Source: Curtobacterium sp. MCBD17_032
Lineage (GTDB): Bacteria; Actinomycetota; Actinomycetes; Actinomycetales; Microbacteriaceae
Direction of reading: 5' to 3'
Length of the DNA: 64,000 bases
Assembly (NCBI RefSeq): GCF_003234855.1
Contig: NZ_QKTO01000002.1
Location: 124,001-188,000 of the forward strand
Position numbers and translations under genes: made by a program
In this document: one piece after another, positions 8,697-17,371 of the stretch
Numbering within the stretch: position 1 is the stretch's first letter
Layout: every line of letters starts with the position of its first letter
Notes under the pieces: generated by a model
The model's input: the letters and a program-made list of their open reading frames with translations, nothing else
The model's database searches: none
Told to the model about the DNA's origin: nothing

Positions 8697-9487
8697 CCGC
8701 CGCCGCGACGACGGGGGCCGTGACGGGGGCTGACCGGCCCCGGACGGCGGCCCGGACCGCGGAGGGGGAGACCGTCCTCGTCCTCACCGAGGTCACCCGG
8801 TCGTACGGCGAGGTGCAGGCCCTCCGCGGGGTCTCGCTCGAGGTCCGCCGCGGGGAACTCGTCGCCGTCGTCGGACCCTCCGGGTCGGGCAAGTCGACGA
8901 TGCTCAACACGATCGGGACGCTCGACCGTCCCACGTCCGGCACGGTGACGATCGCGGGGGCGGACGTCGGGTCGCTCTCCGACGACGCGCTCTCCGCCTT
9001 GCGAGCCGAGCACATCGGGTTCGTGTTCCAGCACTTCCACCTGCAGGCCGGGGCCACGGCGACCGAGAACGTCGCGGACGGCCTGCTCTACACCGGGACG
9101 CCCCGGCAGGAGCGTCTCGAGCGGGCGGTGGCGGCGCTCGAGCGTGTCGGACTCGGGCACCGGGTCGACCACCGGCCGCACCAGCTCTCCGGCGGCGAGA
9201 AGCAACGCGTCGCCATCGCCCGTGCGATCGTCGGCGACCCGACCGTGCTGCTCGCCGATGAACCGACCGGCGCGCTCGACACCGTGGCGGGAGCCGCGAT
9301 CCTCGGCGTGCTCCGCGAACTGCACGCCGCCGGCACCACGGTGCTCGTCATCACCCACGACCTCGAACTCGCCGCGTCGCTGCCCCGTCAGGTGCGGATG
9401 CGGGACGGGCGGATCGAGGAGGACAGCGCGAGCGACGCCGCCGGTCTCGCGGCGGCGATGGGTCGGCACCCGGGAGCGGCACGGTGA
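8693..9487 (+). CDS. MacB/LolD-type ABC transporter ATPase
   Basis: 264 aa. Complete nucleotide-binding domain: Walker A GPSGSGKST, signature LSGGEKQRVAIARA, Walker B VLLADEPTGALD, and the H-loop ITHD. An N-terminal extension of about 25 residues is low complexity. The sequence type (ADEPTGALD) is that of the MacB/LolD/FtsE group, which powers mechanotransmission rather than import. Coupled by 4-bp overlaps to the adaptor and to the permease. Confidence 0.93.
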   Translation: MTAAATTGAVTGADRPRTAARTAEGETVLVLTEVTRSYGEVQALRGVSLEVRRGELVAVVGPSGSGKSTMLNTIGTLDRPTSGTVTIAGADVGSLSDDALSALRAEHIGFVFQHFHLQAGATATENVADGLLYTGTPRQERLERAVAALERVGLGHRVDHRPHQLSGGEKQRVAIARAIVGDPTVLLADEPTGALDTVAGAAILGVLRELHAAGTTVLVITHDLELAASLPRQVRMRDGRIEEDSASDAAGLAAAMGRHPGAAR

Positions 9488-10671
9488 GCGCCCGACGCAC
9501 CCTCGGCGCGGGCGACCTGCTCCGGCTCGGCGTGTTCGGCCTGCGGACCCGACCGACCCGGGTCGTGCTGTCCGCCCTCGGCATCGCGATCGGGATCGCC
9601 GCCATGATCGCGGTCGTCGGCATCTCGTCCTCGAGCAAGGCCGCGCTCGACCGGGTCCTCGACGCCCTCGGGACGAACGTCCTGACCGTCACGCAGGCGG
9701 AGTCGTTCGCGGAGCAGGTGCCGCTGCCCACGACTGCCGTCGGGTCCGTCCAGCGGCAGGACGACGTGCTCGAGGCCGCCGGGGTCGGCAAGGTCGAGGA
9801 CGGCCGGGTGTACCGGAACCCGTACGTCCCGCCGGCGGAGACGAAGGGCATCGGGGTCCTCGAGGCGGAGGGCGACGTCCCGGAGGTCCTCGGCGGCTCC
9901 GTCACGGCCGGGCGCTGGCTCGACCCGGGGGTGGCAGCACCGGCACAGGTCGTCCTCGGGGCGACGGCGGCACGCTCCCTCGGCATCGACCGCGTGTCGG
10001 CGGACACCCGCGTGTGGCTCGGCGGACGGTGGGTGCAGGTCGTCGGTGTCCTCGGACCGCTGCAGCTCGCCGAGGACCTCGACAACCAGGTCTTCGTGCC
10101 CCGTGGCCTCGCCACCGACCTGGGGTGGGACGGGCATCCGTCCGCGGTCTACACCAGAGCCGACCCCGACCGGGTCGCCGCCGTCCGGGACCAGCTCCCA
10201 CGGGCGATCAGCCCGGCGTCCCCGGCGGACGTCGCGGTGACCCGTCCGTCCGACGCACTCGCGGCGAAGAACGCGACCGACGAGTCGTTCACCGGGCTGC
10301 TCGTCGGGATCGGAGGCGTGGCGCTCCTCGTCGGCGGGATCGGGGTCGCGAACACGATGGTGATCACGGTCCTCGAGCGGCGGGCCGAGGTCGGTGTCCG
10401 CCGTGCGCTCGGTGCCCGTCGGCGGGACGTGCGGGACCAGTTCCTCGTCGAGTCCTTGCTGCTGTCGTTCCTCGGTGGTGTCGCCGGCGTGGTGATCGGC
10501 GTGGTCGTCACGCTCGTGTTCGCCCTGGGGCAGGGCTGGCCGGTGGCCGTCCCACCCTGGGCGGTCGGCGGAGGACTCGCCGCGACCGTGCTCATCGGCG
10601 GCCTCTCGGGGCTGTCACCCGCGGCCAAGGCGGCTCGGATCCCGCCGACCTCGGCGCTCGCCGCCGCCTGA
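9484..10671 (+). CDS. MacB-type ABC permease (FtsX fold)
   Basis: 395 aa. MacB_PCD extracellular domain between a first helix (about 30-50) and three C-terminal helices (about 275-300, 320-345, 355-375), the plan of MacB/FtsX permeases. The motif ERRAEVGVRRALGARRRDV after the second helix is the usual coupling region. Starts at GTG overlapping the ATPase stop. Ends 26 bp before a family A hairpin. Likely drives a wall-directed step involving the lipoproteins; no substrate can be named. Confidence 0.92.
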   Translation: MSARRTLGAGDLLRLGVFGLRTRPTRVVLSALGIAIGIAAMIAVVGISSSSKAALDRVLDALGTNVLTVTQAESFAEQVPLPTTAVGSVQRQDDVLEAAGVGKVEDGRVYRNPYVPPAETKGIGVLEAEGDVPEVLGGSVTAGRWLDPGVAAPAQVVLGATAARSLGIDRVSADTRVWLGGRWVQVVGVLGPLQLAEDLDNQVFVPRGLATDLGWDGHPSAVYTRADPDRVAAVRDQLPRAISPASPADVAVTRPSDALAAKNATDESFTGLLVGIGGVALLVGGIGVANTMVITVLERRAEVGVRRALGARRRDVRDQFLVESLLLSFLGGVAGVVIGVVVTLVFALGQGWPVAVPPWAVGGGLAATVLIGGLSGLSPAAKAARIPPTSALAAA

Positions 10672-10696
10672 GGCGCGGGGCGGGCAGGAGCGGGCC

Positions 10697-10740
10697 GGGA
10701 GGCACGGGGCCGGGCCGGGCGGACCGGTTCCGTGCCTCCC
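10697..10740. terminator. Hairpin after the MacB permease (family A)
   Basis: GGGAGGCACGG (10697-10707) pairs with CCGTGCCTCCC (10730-10740). The 22-nt loop is GC-rich and can extend the stem. It lies between the exporter operon and fruR. Confidence 0.7.
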
Positions 10741-10755
10741 TCCCGCGCAGTCGAT

Positions 10756-10819
10756 GTTGGTTCTCCTGTGGAACGGTTGCGTTCGTGTTGGACCTGCACG
10801 TACAGTGCACAGAACCAAC
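10756..10819. promoter_or_regulatory. fruR promoter with three nested inverted repeats
   Basis: An outer perfect repeat GTTGGTTCT (10756-10764) / AGAACCAAC (10811-10819) encloses GAACG-N4-CGTTC (10771-10784) and TGCAC-N5-GTGCA (10795-10809). A promoter reads -35 TTGCGT (10777-10782), 18 bp, -10 TACAGT (10801-10806). The inner repeats sit on the -35 and -10, so DeoR-family FruR probably represses itself here, perhaps by looping between outer sites. Confidence 0.65.
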
Positions 10820-10839
10820 GGGAACGAAGGAGTCCGGGC

Positions 10840-11628
10840 ATGTACGCAACGGAGCGGCACGAGGCCATCGCCGCGGCCCTGCAGTCCGCGGGTCGGGTGT
10901 CCGTCGCCGGGCTCGCCGAACACTTCGCCGTCACCACCGAAACCGTGCGCCGCGACCTCGACGCCCTCGAGACCGCCGGGGTGCTGCGCCGCGTGCACGG
11001 CGGAGCGGTGCCGGTCGAGCGGTCGAGCCTCGTCGAACTCAGCGTCGCCGAGCGTGAAGGGCAGCACGGCCCGGAGAAGACCGCGATCGCCCGCGCCGCC
11101 ATGCGCCTGGTCCCGTCGACGTTCACCGGGTCGATCGCGCTCGACGCCGGCACGACGAGCGGTGCCGTCGCCGCCGAGCTCGCCCGCTGGGAGCCCGCCA
11201 CCCCCGGCGCGACGATCACGGTCATCACGAACTCCGTCCCGATCGCGGGCGTCCTCCAGCACAGCGCACACGTCGAGCTCCACCTGCTCGGCGGCCGGGT
11301 CCGCGGGGTGACGAGCGCGGCCGTCGGCACCGCGACCGTCGAGCAGATCGGCGCACTCCGCCCCGACGTCGCCTTCGTCGGGACGAACGGCCTCTCTGCC
11401 GGCTTCGGCCTGAGCACCCCCGACGAGCACGAGGCCGCGGTGAAGGCCGCCTACGTCCTCGCCGCCCGACGGAGCGTGGTCCTCGCGGACGCGGCGAAGC
11501 ACGGGGTCGAGGCCCTCATGCGCTTCGCCCGACTCGACGAGATCGACACGCTCGTCACCGACCAGGAGCCGCCAGCCGACCTCGCCGGGGCCCTCGCCGA
11601 CGCCGACGTCGAGGTGGTCGTCGCATGA
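10840..11628 (+). CDS. fruR: DeoR-family fructose operon repressor
   Basis: 262 aa. N-terminal winged helix with recognition helix VTTETVRRDLDALE (about 28-41) and the DeoR-family VHGGA turn; C-terminal DeoRC sugar-phosphate sensor domain with ALDAGTTSGAVA and FVGTNG motifs. AAGGAG lies 8 nt before ATG. Ends overlapping fruK by ATGA. By family precedent it binds a phosphorylated fructose intermediate and derepresses fruK-fruA. Confidence 0.9.
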   Translation: MYATERHEAIAAALQSAGRVSVAGLAEHFAVTTETVRRDLDALETAGVLRRVHGGAVPVERSSLVELSVAEREGQHGPEKTAIARAAMRLVPSTFTGSIALDAGTTSGAVAAELARWEPATPGATITVITNSVPIAGVLQHSAHVELHLLGGRVRGVTSAAVGTATVEQIGALRPDVAFVGTNGLSAGFGLSTPDEHEAAVKAAYVLAARRSVVLADAAKHGVEALMRFARLDEIDTLVTDQEPPADLAGALADADVEVVVA

Positions 11629-12653
11629 GCGCCCGCATCGTCACCGTGACGCCGAACCCCTCGCTCGACCGCACGATCGAACTGTCCGGGGAACTCCAGC
11701 GCGGCGCCGTGCAACGAGCCGTCCGGTCCACGGCGGAGCCCGGCGGCAAGGGCGTCAACGTCTCGCGGGTCGTCGTCGCGAGCGGCGGGGACACCGTCGC
11801 GGTCCTGCCCGGCGACGAGACCGACCCCGTGCTGCTCGGCCTCGCCACCCGCGGCATCCCGACGGCCGCCCTGCCGATCGGTGCCGCGCTCCGCTCGAAC
11901 GTCACCGTCACGGAGCCGACCGGCACGACGACGAAGCTCAACGAGCCGGGACCGTCGCTCGCCGGTCGACTCGCGGACCTCGCGGAGCTCGTCGCCACGA
12001 CCGCGGGGCCCACCGCGACCGGACCCGCCGCACGCTGGGTCGTGCTCGCCGGGTCGCTCCCGCCGGGACTGCCCGACGACGCCCTCGCCGTGCTCGTCCG
12101 CGCGGTCCGGCAGCGCCACGGCGACGACGTCAAGGTCGCGGTGGACTCGTCCGGCGTCCCGTTCACGGCGCTCCTGCAGTCGGGCGAGCGGATCGACCTG
12201 GTCAAGCCGAACGCCGAGGAGCTCGCCGAGGTCGTCGGCGGCGACCCCGACGCGTACGAGCGCGACCCGGGCCTCGCCGCCGCGGCAGCCGCACGGCTCC
12301 GGGACCGCGGCGTCGACACCGTCCTGCTGACCCTCGGCAGCGCCGGTGCCGTCCTGGTCGACGGCACCGGGTCCTGGTCGGCCGCAGCACCTCGGATCAC
12401 GGCGCGGTCCACGGTCGGCGCGGGTGACTCCTCGCTCGCCGGGTACCTGCTGGCCGAGGTCGCCGGCGCGGCGCAGGAGCGTCGCCTCGCCCAGGCCGTG
12501 GCGACGGGTGCCGCTGCCGCGGGCCTCCCCGGCAGCGACGTCCCCGCGCTCGACGCCACCGACCCGGACGCGGTCGTCGTCCGTCGTCTCGACCCGTCGG
12601 TAGCGGTCGCCCCACCGGAGCACACCGACCACCCCGTCCCGCACGTCGTCTGA
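11625..12653 (+). CDS. fruK: 1-phosphofructokinase
   Basis: 342 aa, PfkB family. Converts fructose-1-phosphate to fructose-1,6-bisphosphate. Visible motifs: TVTPNPSLDRTIEL at the N-terminus, GGKGVNVSRV, LAGSLPPGLPDD, LVKPNAEELAE, and the catalytic anion-hole segment TVGAGDSSLAGYL with the active Asp. Length is slightly above the usual 310-320 because of a C-terminal tail rich in Val, Pro and His. Overlaps fruR and precedes fruA by 115 bp, the normal actinobacterial order. Confidence 0.95.
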   Translation: MSARIVTVTPNPSLDRTIELSGELQRGAVQRAVRSTAEPGGKGVNVSRVVVASGGDTVAVLPGDETDPVLLGLATRGIPTAALPIGAALRSNVTVTEPTGTTTKLNEPGPSLAGRLADLAELVATTAGPTATGPAARWVVLAGSLPPGLPDDALAVLVRAVRQRHGDDVKVAVDSSGVPFTALLQSGERIDLVKPNAEELAEVVGGDPDAYERDPGLAAAAAARLRDRGVDTVLLTLGSAGAVLVDGTGSWSAAAPRITARSTVGAGDSSLAGYLLAEVAGAAQERRLAQAVATGAAAAGLPGSDVPALDATDPDAVVVRRLDPSVAVAPPEHTDHPVPHVV

Positions 12654-12768
12654 CCTCCCCGGTCCGTCGTCCGCCTCCCGACCCGGTCACCCGTCGTCGG
12701 AGCACCACCAGCACTCCCCGTCCCACCAGCACAGCCCCGGCGCACCGCGCCACTGCGAAGGAGCAACC

Positions 12769-14931
12769 ATGTCCGCTGCGCACAGCACCGGCGCCGGCGA
12801 CGGCGTCGACCTGATCGGGGTCGACCTCGTCGGCCTCGACGAGGACCTCGGCGCCACCTCGTCCGACGTCATCCGCGTCCTGGCCGACCGCATCGCCGCG
12901 ACCGGCCGGGCCGCGTCCGGCGACACCCTCGCCGCCGACGCCATCGCCCGTGAGGCGAGCGTCGGCACCGGCGTCCCCGGCGGCATCGCCATCCCGCACG
13001 CCCGGTCGACGTCGGTCACGTCCCCGACGCTCGCCTTCACCCGTCTCGCGCGGACGGTGCCGTTCGGTGCGCCGGACGGCGACGCCGACGTCGTCTTCAT
13101 GATCGCGGTGCCGGACGGCGCGGACAAGGACCACCTCACCGTCCTCTCCACCCTCGCGCGTGCGCTCATCCGCGAGGACTTCACCGCGGCGCTCCGCGCC
13201 GCCACGAGCCGCCAGGAGATCGTCGACCTGGTCGACCGCGAGGTGAGCGGCGAGGTCGCCGCAGCCGGCGTCGGGAACGTGGGCGGAGCCGCCGCGCCGT
13301 CCGGCCGGGAGGCCCGCCCCGCGTCCGCCACGGACACGCACGTCGTCGACAGCGACACCTCCGCCGCCGGAGCGCGCCGCAAGGTCATCGTCGGCGTCAC
13401 CGCCTGCCCGACCGGCATCGCGCACACCTACATGGCCGCCGACGCCCTCGTCGCCGCTGCCCAGCGGGCCGGCGCCGAGATGCACGTCGAGACGCAGGGG
13501 TCCTCGCAGGTCGAGCCGCTCGACCCGGCCCTCATCGCCCGCGCCGACGCCGTCGTCTTCGCCGTCGACGTCGACGTCCGTGACCGCTCGCGGTTCGCCG
13601 GCAAGCCGCTCGTGTCCGGGCCGGTCAAGCGCGGCGTCGACGAGCCCGACGCGATGATCGCCGAGGCGCTCCGCGCGGCCGACGACCCCGCGGCCGCCCG
13701 GGTCTCCGGCTCCGCGGCCGAGGCGGGCACGAGCACCGCGAAGGACGAGCACTTCGGACAGGCGCTCAAGCGCTGGCTGCTCACGGGTGTGTCGTACATG
13801 ATCCCGTTCGTCGCGGGCGGCGGGCTCCTCATCGCCCTCGGCTTCCTGCTGTCGGGGTACGGCATCGCGCTGGCGCACGGTGACGACGGCGTCAACAACG
13901 CGGTCTGGACGCTGCAGCACTCCACCCTGCTCGACCTGCCGTCGCAGGGGCTCGGGTACTACCTCGGTGCCGCGGCCTTCCAGATCGGCTCCGTGTCGCT
14001 CGGGTTCCTCGTGGCAGCGCTCGCCGGGTACATCGCCTACGCCATCGCCGACCGGCCCGGCATCGCGCCGGGCTTCGTCGCCGGGTCGATCGCCGTCTTC
14101 ATGAACGCCGGCTTCCTCGGCGGGCTCGTGGGCGGTCTCATCGCCGGTGCCGCCGCCTACTGGATCGGGCGGATCCCGACCTGGCGCTGGCTCCGCGGAC
14201 TCATGCCGGTCGTGATCATCCCGCTGTTCGCGTCGATCATCGCCTCGGGCCTCATGCTCCTCGTGCTCGGCGGGCCGATCGCCTGGCTCATGACGCAGCT
14301 CACCGGGTTCCTCAACTCGCTCACCGGTGCCTCGGCGGTCCTGCTCGGCATCATCCTCGGGCTCATGATGGCGTTCGACCTCGGCGGGCCGGTGAACAAG
14401 GTGGCGTACGCCTTCGCCGTCGCCGGGCTCGGTGCCGGCAGCGCCTCGAACGTCGTCCCGTTCGAGATCATGGCCGCCGTCATGGCAGCGGGCATGGTGC
14501 CGCCGCTGGCCCTCGCGCTCGCCTCGACCGTCCTGTACCGCAAGGGGTTCACGAAGCCCGAGCGCGAGAACGGCAAGGCCGCGTGGCTGCTCGGTGCCTC
14601 GTTCATCTCCGAGGGCGCGATCCCGTTCGCCGCGGCCGACCCGCTGCGGGTCATCCCGGCGTCGATGGTCGGAGCGGCCGTCACGGGTGCGATCTCGATG
14701 GCGGCGGACGTCACCTCGCGGGCGCCGCACGGCGGGATCTTCGTGTTCTTCGCCATCGGCAACGTGCTCATGTTCGTCGTCGCGATCCTCGCCGGCACGG
14801 TCGTGTCCGCGCTCGTGCTCGTCGCGCTGAAGAAGTGGGTGCGCCGGTCGCCGGCCGAGACCGACGCCGCCGCCGACGAGGCAGCGTCCGCCGGCGACAC
14901 GGTCGGGCAGCGCGCGCCGGTCGCAGCATAG
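12769..14931 (+). CDS. fruA: Fructose-specific PTS enzyme IIABC
   Basis: 720 aa. Takes up fructose and phosphorylates it to fructose-1-phosphate. Order of domains: IIA (about 15-165) with phospho-His77 in GGIAIPHARS; a linker; IIB (about 205-300) with phospho-Cys213 in VGVTACPTGIAHTYMAAD; IIC (about 330-690) with repeated membrane helices and the GPVNKVAYAF and EGAIPFAA motifs. The IIA-IIB linker contains a CGGGAGGCCCG copy that reads GREAR (13306-13320). AGGAG precedes ATG by about 8 nt. No HPr or enzyme I gene is near, so the general PTS components are elsewhere. Confidence 0.95.
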   Translation: MSAAHSTGAGDGVDLIGVDLVGLDEDLGATSSDVIRVLADRIAATGRAASGDTLAADAIAREASVGTGVPGGIAIPHARSTSVTSPTLAFTRLARTVPFGAPDGDADVVFMIAVPDGADKDHLTVLSTLARALIREDFTAALRAATSRQEIVDLVDREVSGEVAAAGVGNVGGAAAPSGREARPASATDTHVVDSDTSAAGARRKVIVGVTACPTGIAHTYMAADALVAAAQRAGAEMHVETQGSSQVEPLDPALIARADAVVFAVDVDVRDRSRFAGKPLVSGPVKRGVDEPDAMIAEALRAADDPAAARVSGSAAEAGTSTAKDEHFGQALKRWLLTGVSYMIPFVAGGGLLIALGFLLSGYGIALAHGDDGVNNAVWTLQHSTLLDLPSQGLGYYLGAAAFQIGSVSLGFLVAALAGYIAYAIADRPGIAPGFVAGSIAVFMNAGFLGGLVGGLIAGAAAYWIGRIPTWRWLRGLMPVVIIPLFASIIASGLMLLVLGGPIAWLMTQLTGFLNSLTGASAVLLGIILGLMMAFDLGGPVNKVAYAFAVAGLGAGSASNVVPFEIMAAVMAAGMVPPLALALASTVLYRKGFTKPERENGKAAWLLGASFISEGAIPFAAADPLRVIPASMVGAAVTGAISMAADVTSRAPHGGIFVFFAIGNVLMFVVAILAGTVVSALVLVALKKWVRRSPAETDAAADEAASAGDTVGQRAPVAA

Positions 14932-14987
14932 GCACGTCCGTGCCCCGCGGAACGCCGCCGGGCTGCTGAGCCGCCGCCGGACCGGGC

Positions 14988-15015
14988 GAGACGCCGCCAG
15001 GTCCGGCGGCGTCTC
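14988..15015. terminator. Hairpin after fruA (family B, GAGACGCC arms)
   Basis: GAGACGCCGCC (14988-14998) and GGCGGCGTCTC (15005-15015) form a perfect 11-bp stem with a 6-nt loop. The right arm is repeated at once (GGCGGCGTCTCGTGC again to 15038). The same arms recur in the repeat field at 48.1-48.5 kb. Confidence 0.75.
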
Positions 15016-15089
15016 GTGCGTCCGGCGGCGTCTCGTGCAGACGGGCCCGCACCCCGGACTCTGTCAGCCCGCTCAGGCATGGTGGCGGC

Positions 15090-15791
15090 ATGACGACCGC
15101 CGTTCCCTCGACCGTCGCCCACGCCGGCGCCGCCACCGCGTCCTCCGGATCGGGAGGTGGCCCGGACCCCGACATCGGCGGGCTGACCGGCCTCGTCCTG
15201 CAGGTGATCGACACGATGGGCGAGTGGGGCGTCGCCCTCATGCTCTTCATCGAGACGGTGTTCCCGCCGATCCCGTCCGAGGTGATCCTGCCGCTCGCCG
15301 GGTTCCTCGGCGGTGCGGGGCGGATGGACCTCACGCTCGTGCTCGTCCTCGCGACGGCCGGGTCCTACGTCGGGGCGCTCGTGCTCTACTGGCTCGGCGC
15401 GGTGATCGGCTTCGAGCGGACCGTCCGGTGGTTCGGGAAGCTCCCGCTCGTCGACGAGGACGACTTCCGCAAGGCGGCGTCGTGGTTCCACCGGCACGGC
15501 AAGAGCGCCGTGTTCTTCGGCCGCCTCGTCCCCGTCGTCCGCAGTCTCATCTCGCTGCCCGCGGGTGCCGACAGGATGCACCTCGCCACGTTCTCGCTGT
15601 TCACGATCCTCGGAAGCGGGCTGTGGAACTCGATCCTGGTGCTCGGTGGCGCAGCGCTCGGCACGCAGTACGAGCGGGTCGAGGCGTACACGGAGTGGAT
15701 CGACCGTGCGGTGTACCTGGCCGTGGTCGTGGTCGTCGTCGCGTTCGTCGTCCGGCGCATCCGCCGGGGTCGCGCCGCTGCACGCAGCTGA
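15090..15791 (+). CDS. DedA-family membrane protein
   Basis: 233 aa. After a 35-residue Gly/Ala-rich cytoplasmic lead come the DedA signatures FIETVFPPIPSEVILPLAG and GSYVGALVLYWLG, the re-entrant motif FFGRLVPVVRSLISLPAG, and a final helix with a basic tail. DedA (SNARE-associated) proteins flip lipid carriers such as undecaprenyl phosphate or phosphatidylethanolamine. Stands alone. Confidence 0.9.
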   Translation: MTTAVPSTVAHAGAATASSGSGGGPDPDIGGLTGLVLQVIDTMGEWGVALMLFIETVFPPIPSEVILPLAGFLGGAGRMDLTLVLVLATAGSYVGALVLYWLGAVIGFERTVRWFGKLPLVDEDDFRKAASWFHRHGKSAVFFGRLVPVVRSLISLPAGADRMHLATFSLFTILGSGLWNSILVLGGAALGTQYERVEAYTEWIDRAVYLAVVVVVVAFVVRRIRRGRAAARS

Positions 15792-15821
15792 TCCCGGCGG
15801 TCCGCTCCGCGGGCGGACGGA

Positions 15822-16019
15822 TCACTTCGCGGTGAGCGCCGACTCCTTGTGCGCGGCCTGCTTGCCGGACTTCTCCGACTCGATGATCCAGTACGGGTCG
15901 TCGTCCGTCGGCTTGAAGGTCTGCCCGTCGAACTCGAAGTCCTCGGTCTTCTTCTCGACGAGCTTGCCCGTCGTCTTCCCCTGCGAGGTGTTCCACTGGA
16001 CCTCGTCACCCTTGCGCAT
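15822..16019 (-). CDS. Small TUDOR-like DUF2945/HVA1 protein
   Basis: 65 aa. MRKGDEVQWNTSQGKTTGKL, then DDDPYWIIESEKSGKQAAHK: this matches the hypervirulence-associated protein TUDOR domain (DUF2945), a small SH3-like barrel of unknown binding partner. Longer upstream frames lack the pattern, so ATG at 16019 is used. Convergent with DedA. Confidence 0.8.
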   Translation of the reverse strand: MRKGDEVQWNTSQGKTTGKLVEKKTEDFEFDGQTFKPTDDDPYWIIESEKSGKQAAHKESALTAK

Positions 16020-16234
16020 GTCGGCCTCCCGCCGTCCTCCGGAGGACACTCCGTCCGGGACGTGGACGGTACGCGCGGCCGCTGGATCATCCCTGGTGCG
16101 CAGTTCCGGGCCCTGTCGCCGGTCACATTCGGGTAACCGCGGCTCGGATCGGCGGGGCCCCGGGTACCGTGGCCGGGGAGTCACACCGCGAACACCCGAC
16201 GCGGATCCGGACTCCCGAGGGATCGACGTGCACC

Positions 16235-17290
16235 ATGAGCTTGGCCACCGACAGCGCACGGGCGGAGACCGTCCTGGCAGGACGGTACCGCCTCGTCAAA
16301 CTGATCGGTACCGGGGGCATGGGTTCCGTGTACGAGGCGCGCGACGAACACACCTACCGCGCCGTCGCCGTGAAGATGTTCGCCACACCCGAGCGCATGA
16401 CCACCGCGGACCGGGTGCGCCAGGAGCGTGAGATCCGCCTGCTCAGCATGCTCTCGCACCCCGGGCTCATCCCGCTCTACGACGCCGGGACGCACGACTT
16501 CGAGGACGGGCCGCACCGCTACATCGTGATGGAGCTCATCGCCGACGCGACGCTGCTCCGCCGCCTGGCCGAGGGGCCGCTGCACAACTACGAGGTCGCG
16601 GACCTCGGTGCCCAGCTCGCGGACGCCCTCGCGTACGTGCACTCGCGCGGGATCGTGCACCGGGACGTCAAGCCGGCGAACATCCTGCTGAGCGACGAGG
16701 GCGCCTCCGGGTTCGTCCGCACCGTCAAGCTCACCGACTTCGGCGTCGCGCACTTCGTCGACGGCTCCCGACTGACGAACGACGGCACGATCATCGGCAC
16801 CGCGGCCTACCTGTCGCCGGAGCAGGTCGCCGGGGAACCGATCAGCTACGCCACCGACGTCTACTCGCTCGGGCTCGTGCTGCTCGAGGCGCTGACCGGC
16901 GTGCAGGAGTACTCCGGCACCGTGATCGAGGCGGCGCTCGCCCGGCTCCGTCGCGACCCGACCGTGCCCGACTCGGTCGCTGCGGAGTGGCGCGACCTGC
17001 TCACCAAGATGACCGCGCGCGACCCCGCGAAACGCCCGACCGCGGTCGCGGTCGCCCGGGCACTCCGCGGCGGTTCGACCCAGGTCACCGGGCCGGTGCC
17101 GCTCGGACCGGGCCGGGAGGTGCACCGGCGGGAGCACCGCATGCACCGCGCCGCGCACCGGCACGCGCGCCGCGGGACGTTCGACGTGGTGCGACGCTGG
17201 CGCCGGCGGAACGTGATCGCGGCGTCGGTCACCGCCCTGGCGGTCGCGGCCGCCTGCGTCGGGTCCTACGTGGTCGGCGCACTGCACTGA
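16235..17290 (+). CDS. Membrane-anchored serine/threonine protein kinase
   Basis: 351 aa. Hanks-type kinase: glycine loop GTGGMGSVYE, ATP lysine in AVKMF, catalytic loop VHRDVKPANILL, magnesium motif DFGVAHF, and GTAAYLSPEQVAGEP in the activation segment. After the kinase domain (to about residue 285) comes a basic His/Arg-rich linker, then one hydrophobic helix (about 327-350) at the extreme C-terminus. There is no extracellular PASTA or other sensor domain, so it is a truncated-looking PknB relative. The start is placed where the kinase fold begins. Substrates unknown. Confidence 0.92.
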   Translation: MSLATDSARAETVLAGRYRLVKLIGTGGMGSVYEARDEHTYRAVAVKMFATPERMTTADRVRQEREIRLLSMLSHPGLIPLYDAGTHDFEDGPHRYIVMELIADATLLRRLAEGPLHNYEVADLGAQLADALAYVHSRGIVHRDVKPANILLSDEGASGFVRTVKLTDFGVAHFVDGSRLTNDGTIIGTAAYLSPEQVAGEPISYATDVYSLGLVLLEALTGVQEYSGTVIEAALARLRRDPTVPDSVAAEWRDLLTKMTARDPAKRPTAVAVARALRGGSTQVTGPVPLGPGREVHRREHRMHRAAHRHARRGTFDVVRRWRRRNVIAASVTALAVAAACVGSYVVGALH

Positions 17291-17371
17291 CCTGCGCTCG
17301 CCGCCACCGCGTTCGCTGAGCGCGCCGCTCCGGACGGTCCCGCGAGCGGGGCGATCGGGCAGGATGGGTGC

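Noticed and set aside
12654-12768. Riboswitch or promoter between fruK and fruA
   Set aside because: The 115-bp gap is C-rich and repetitive (CACCAGCAC type) with no convincing promoter or fold.
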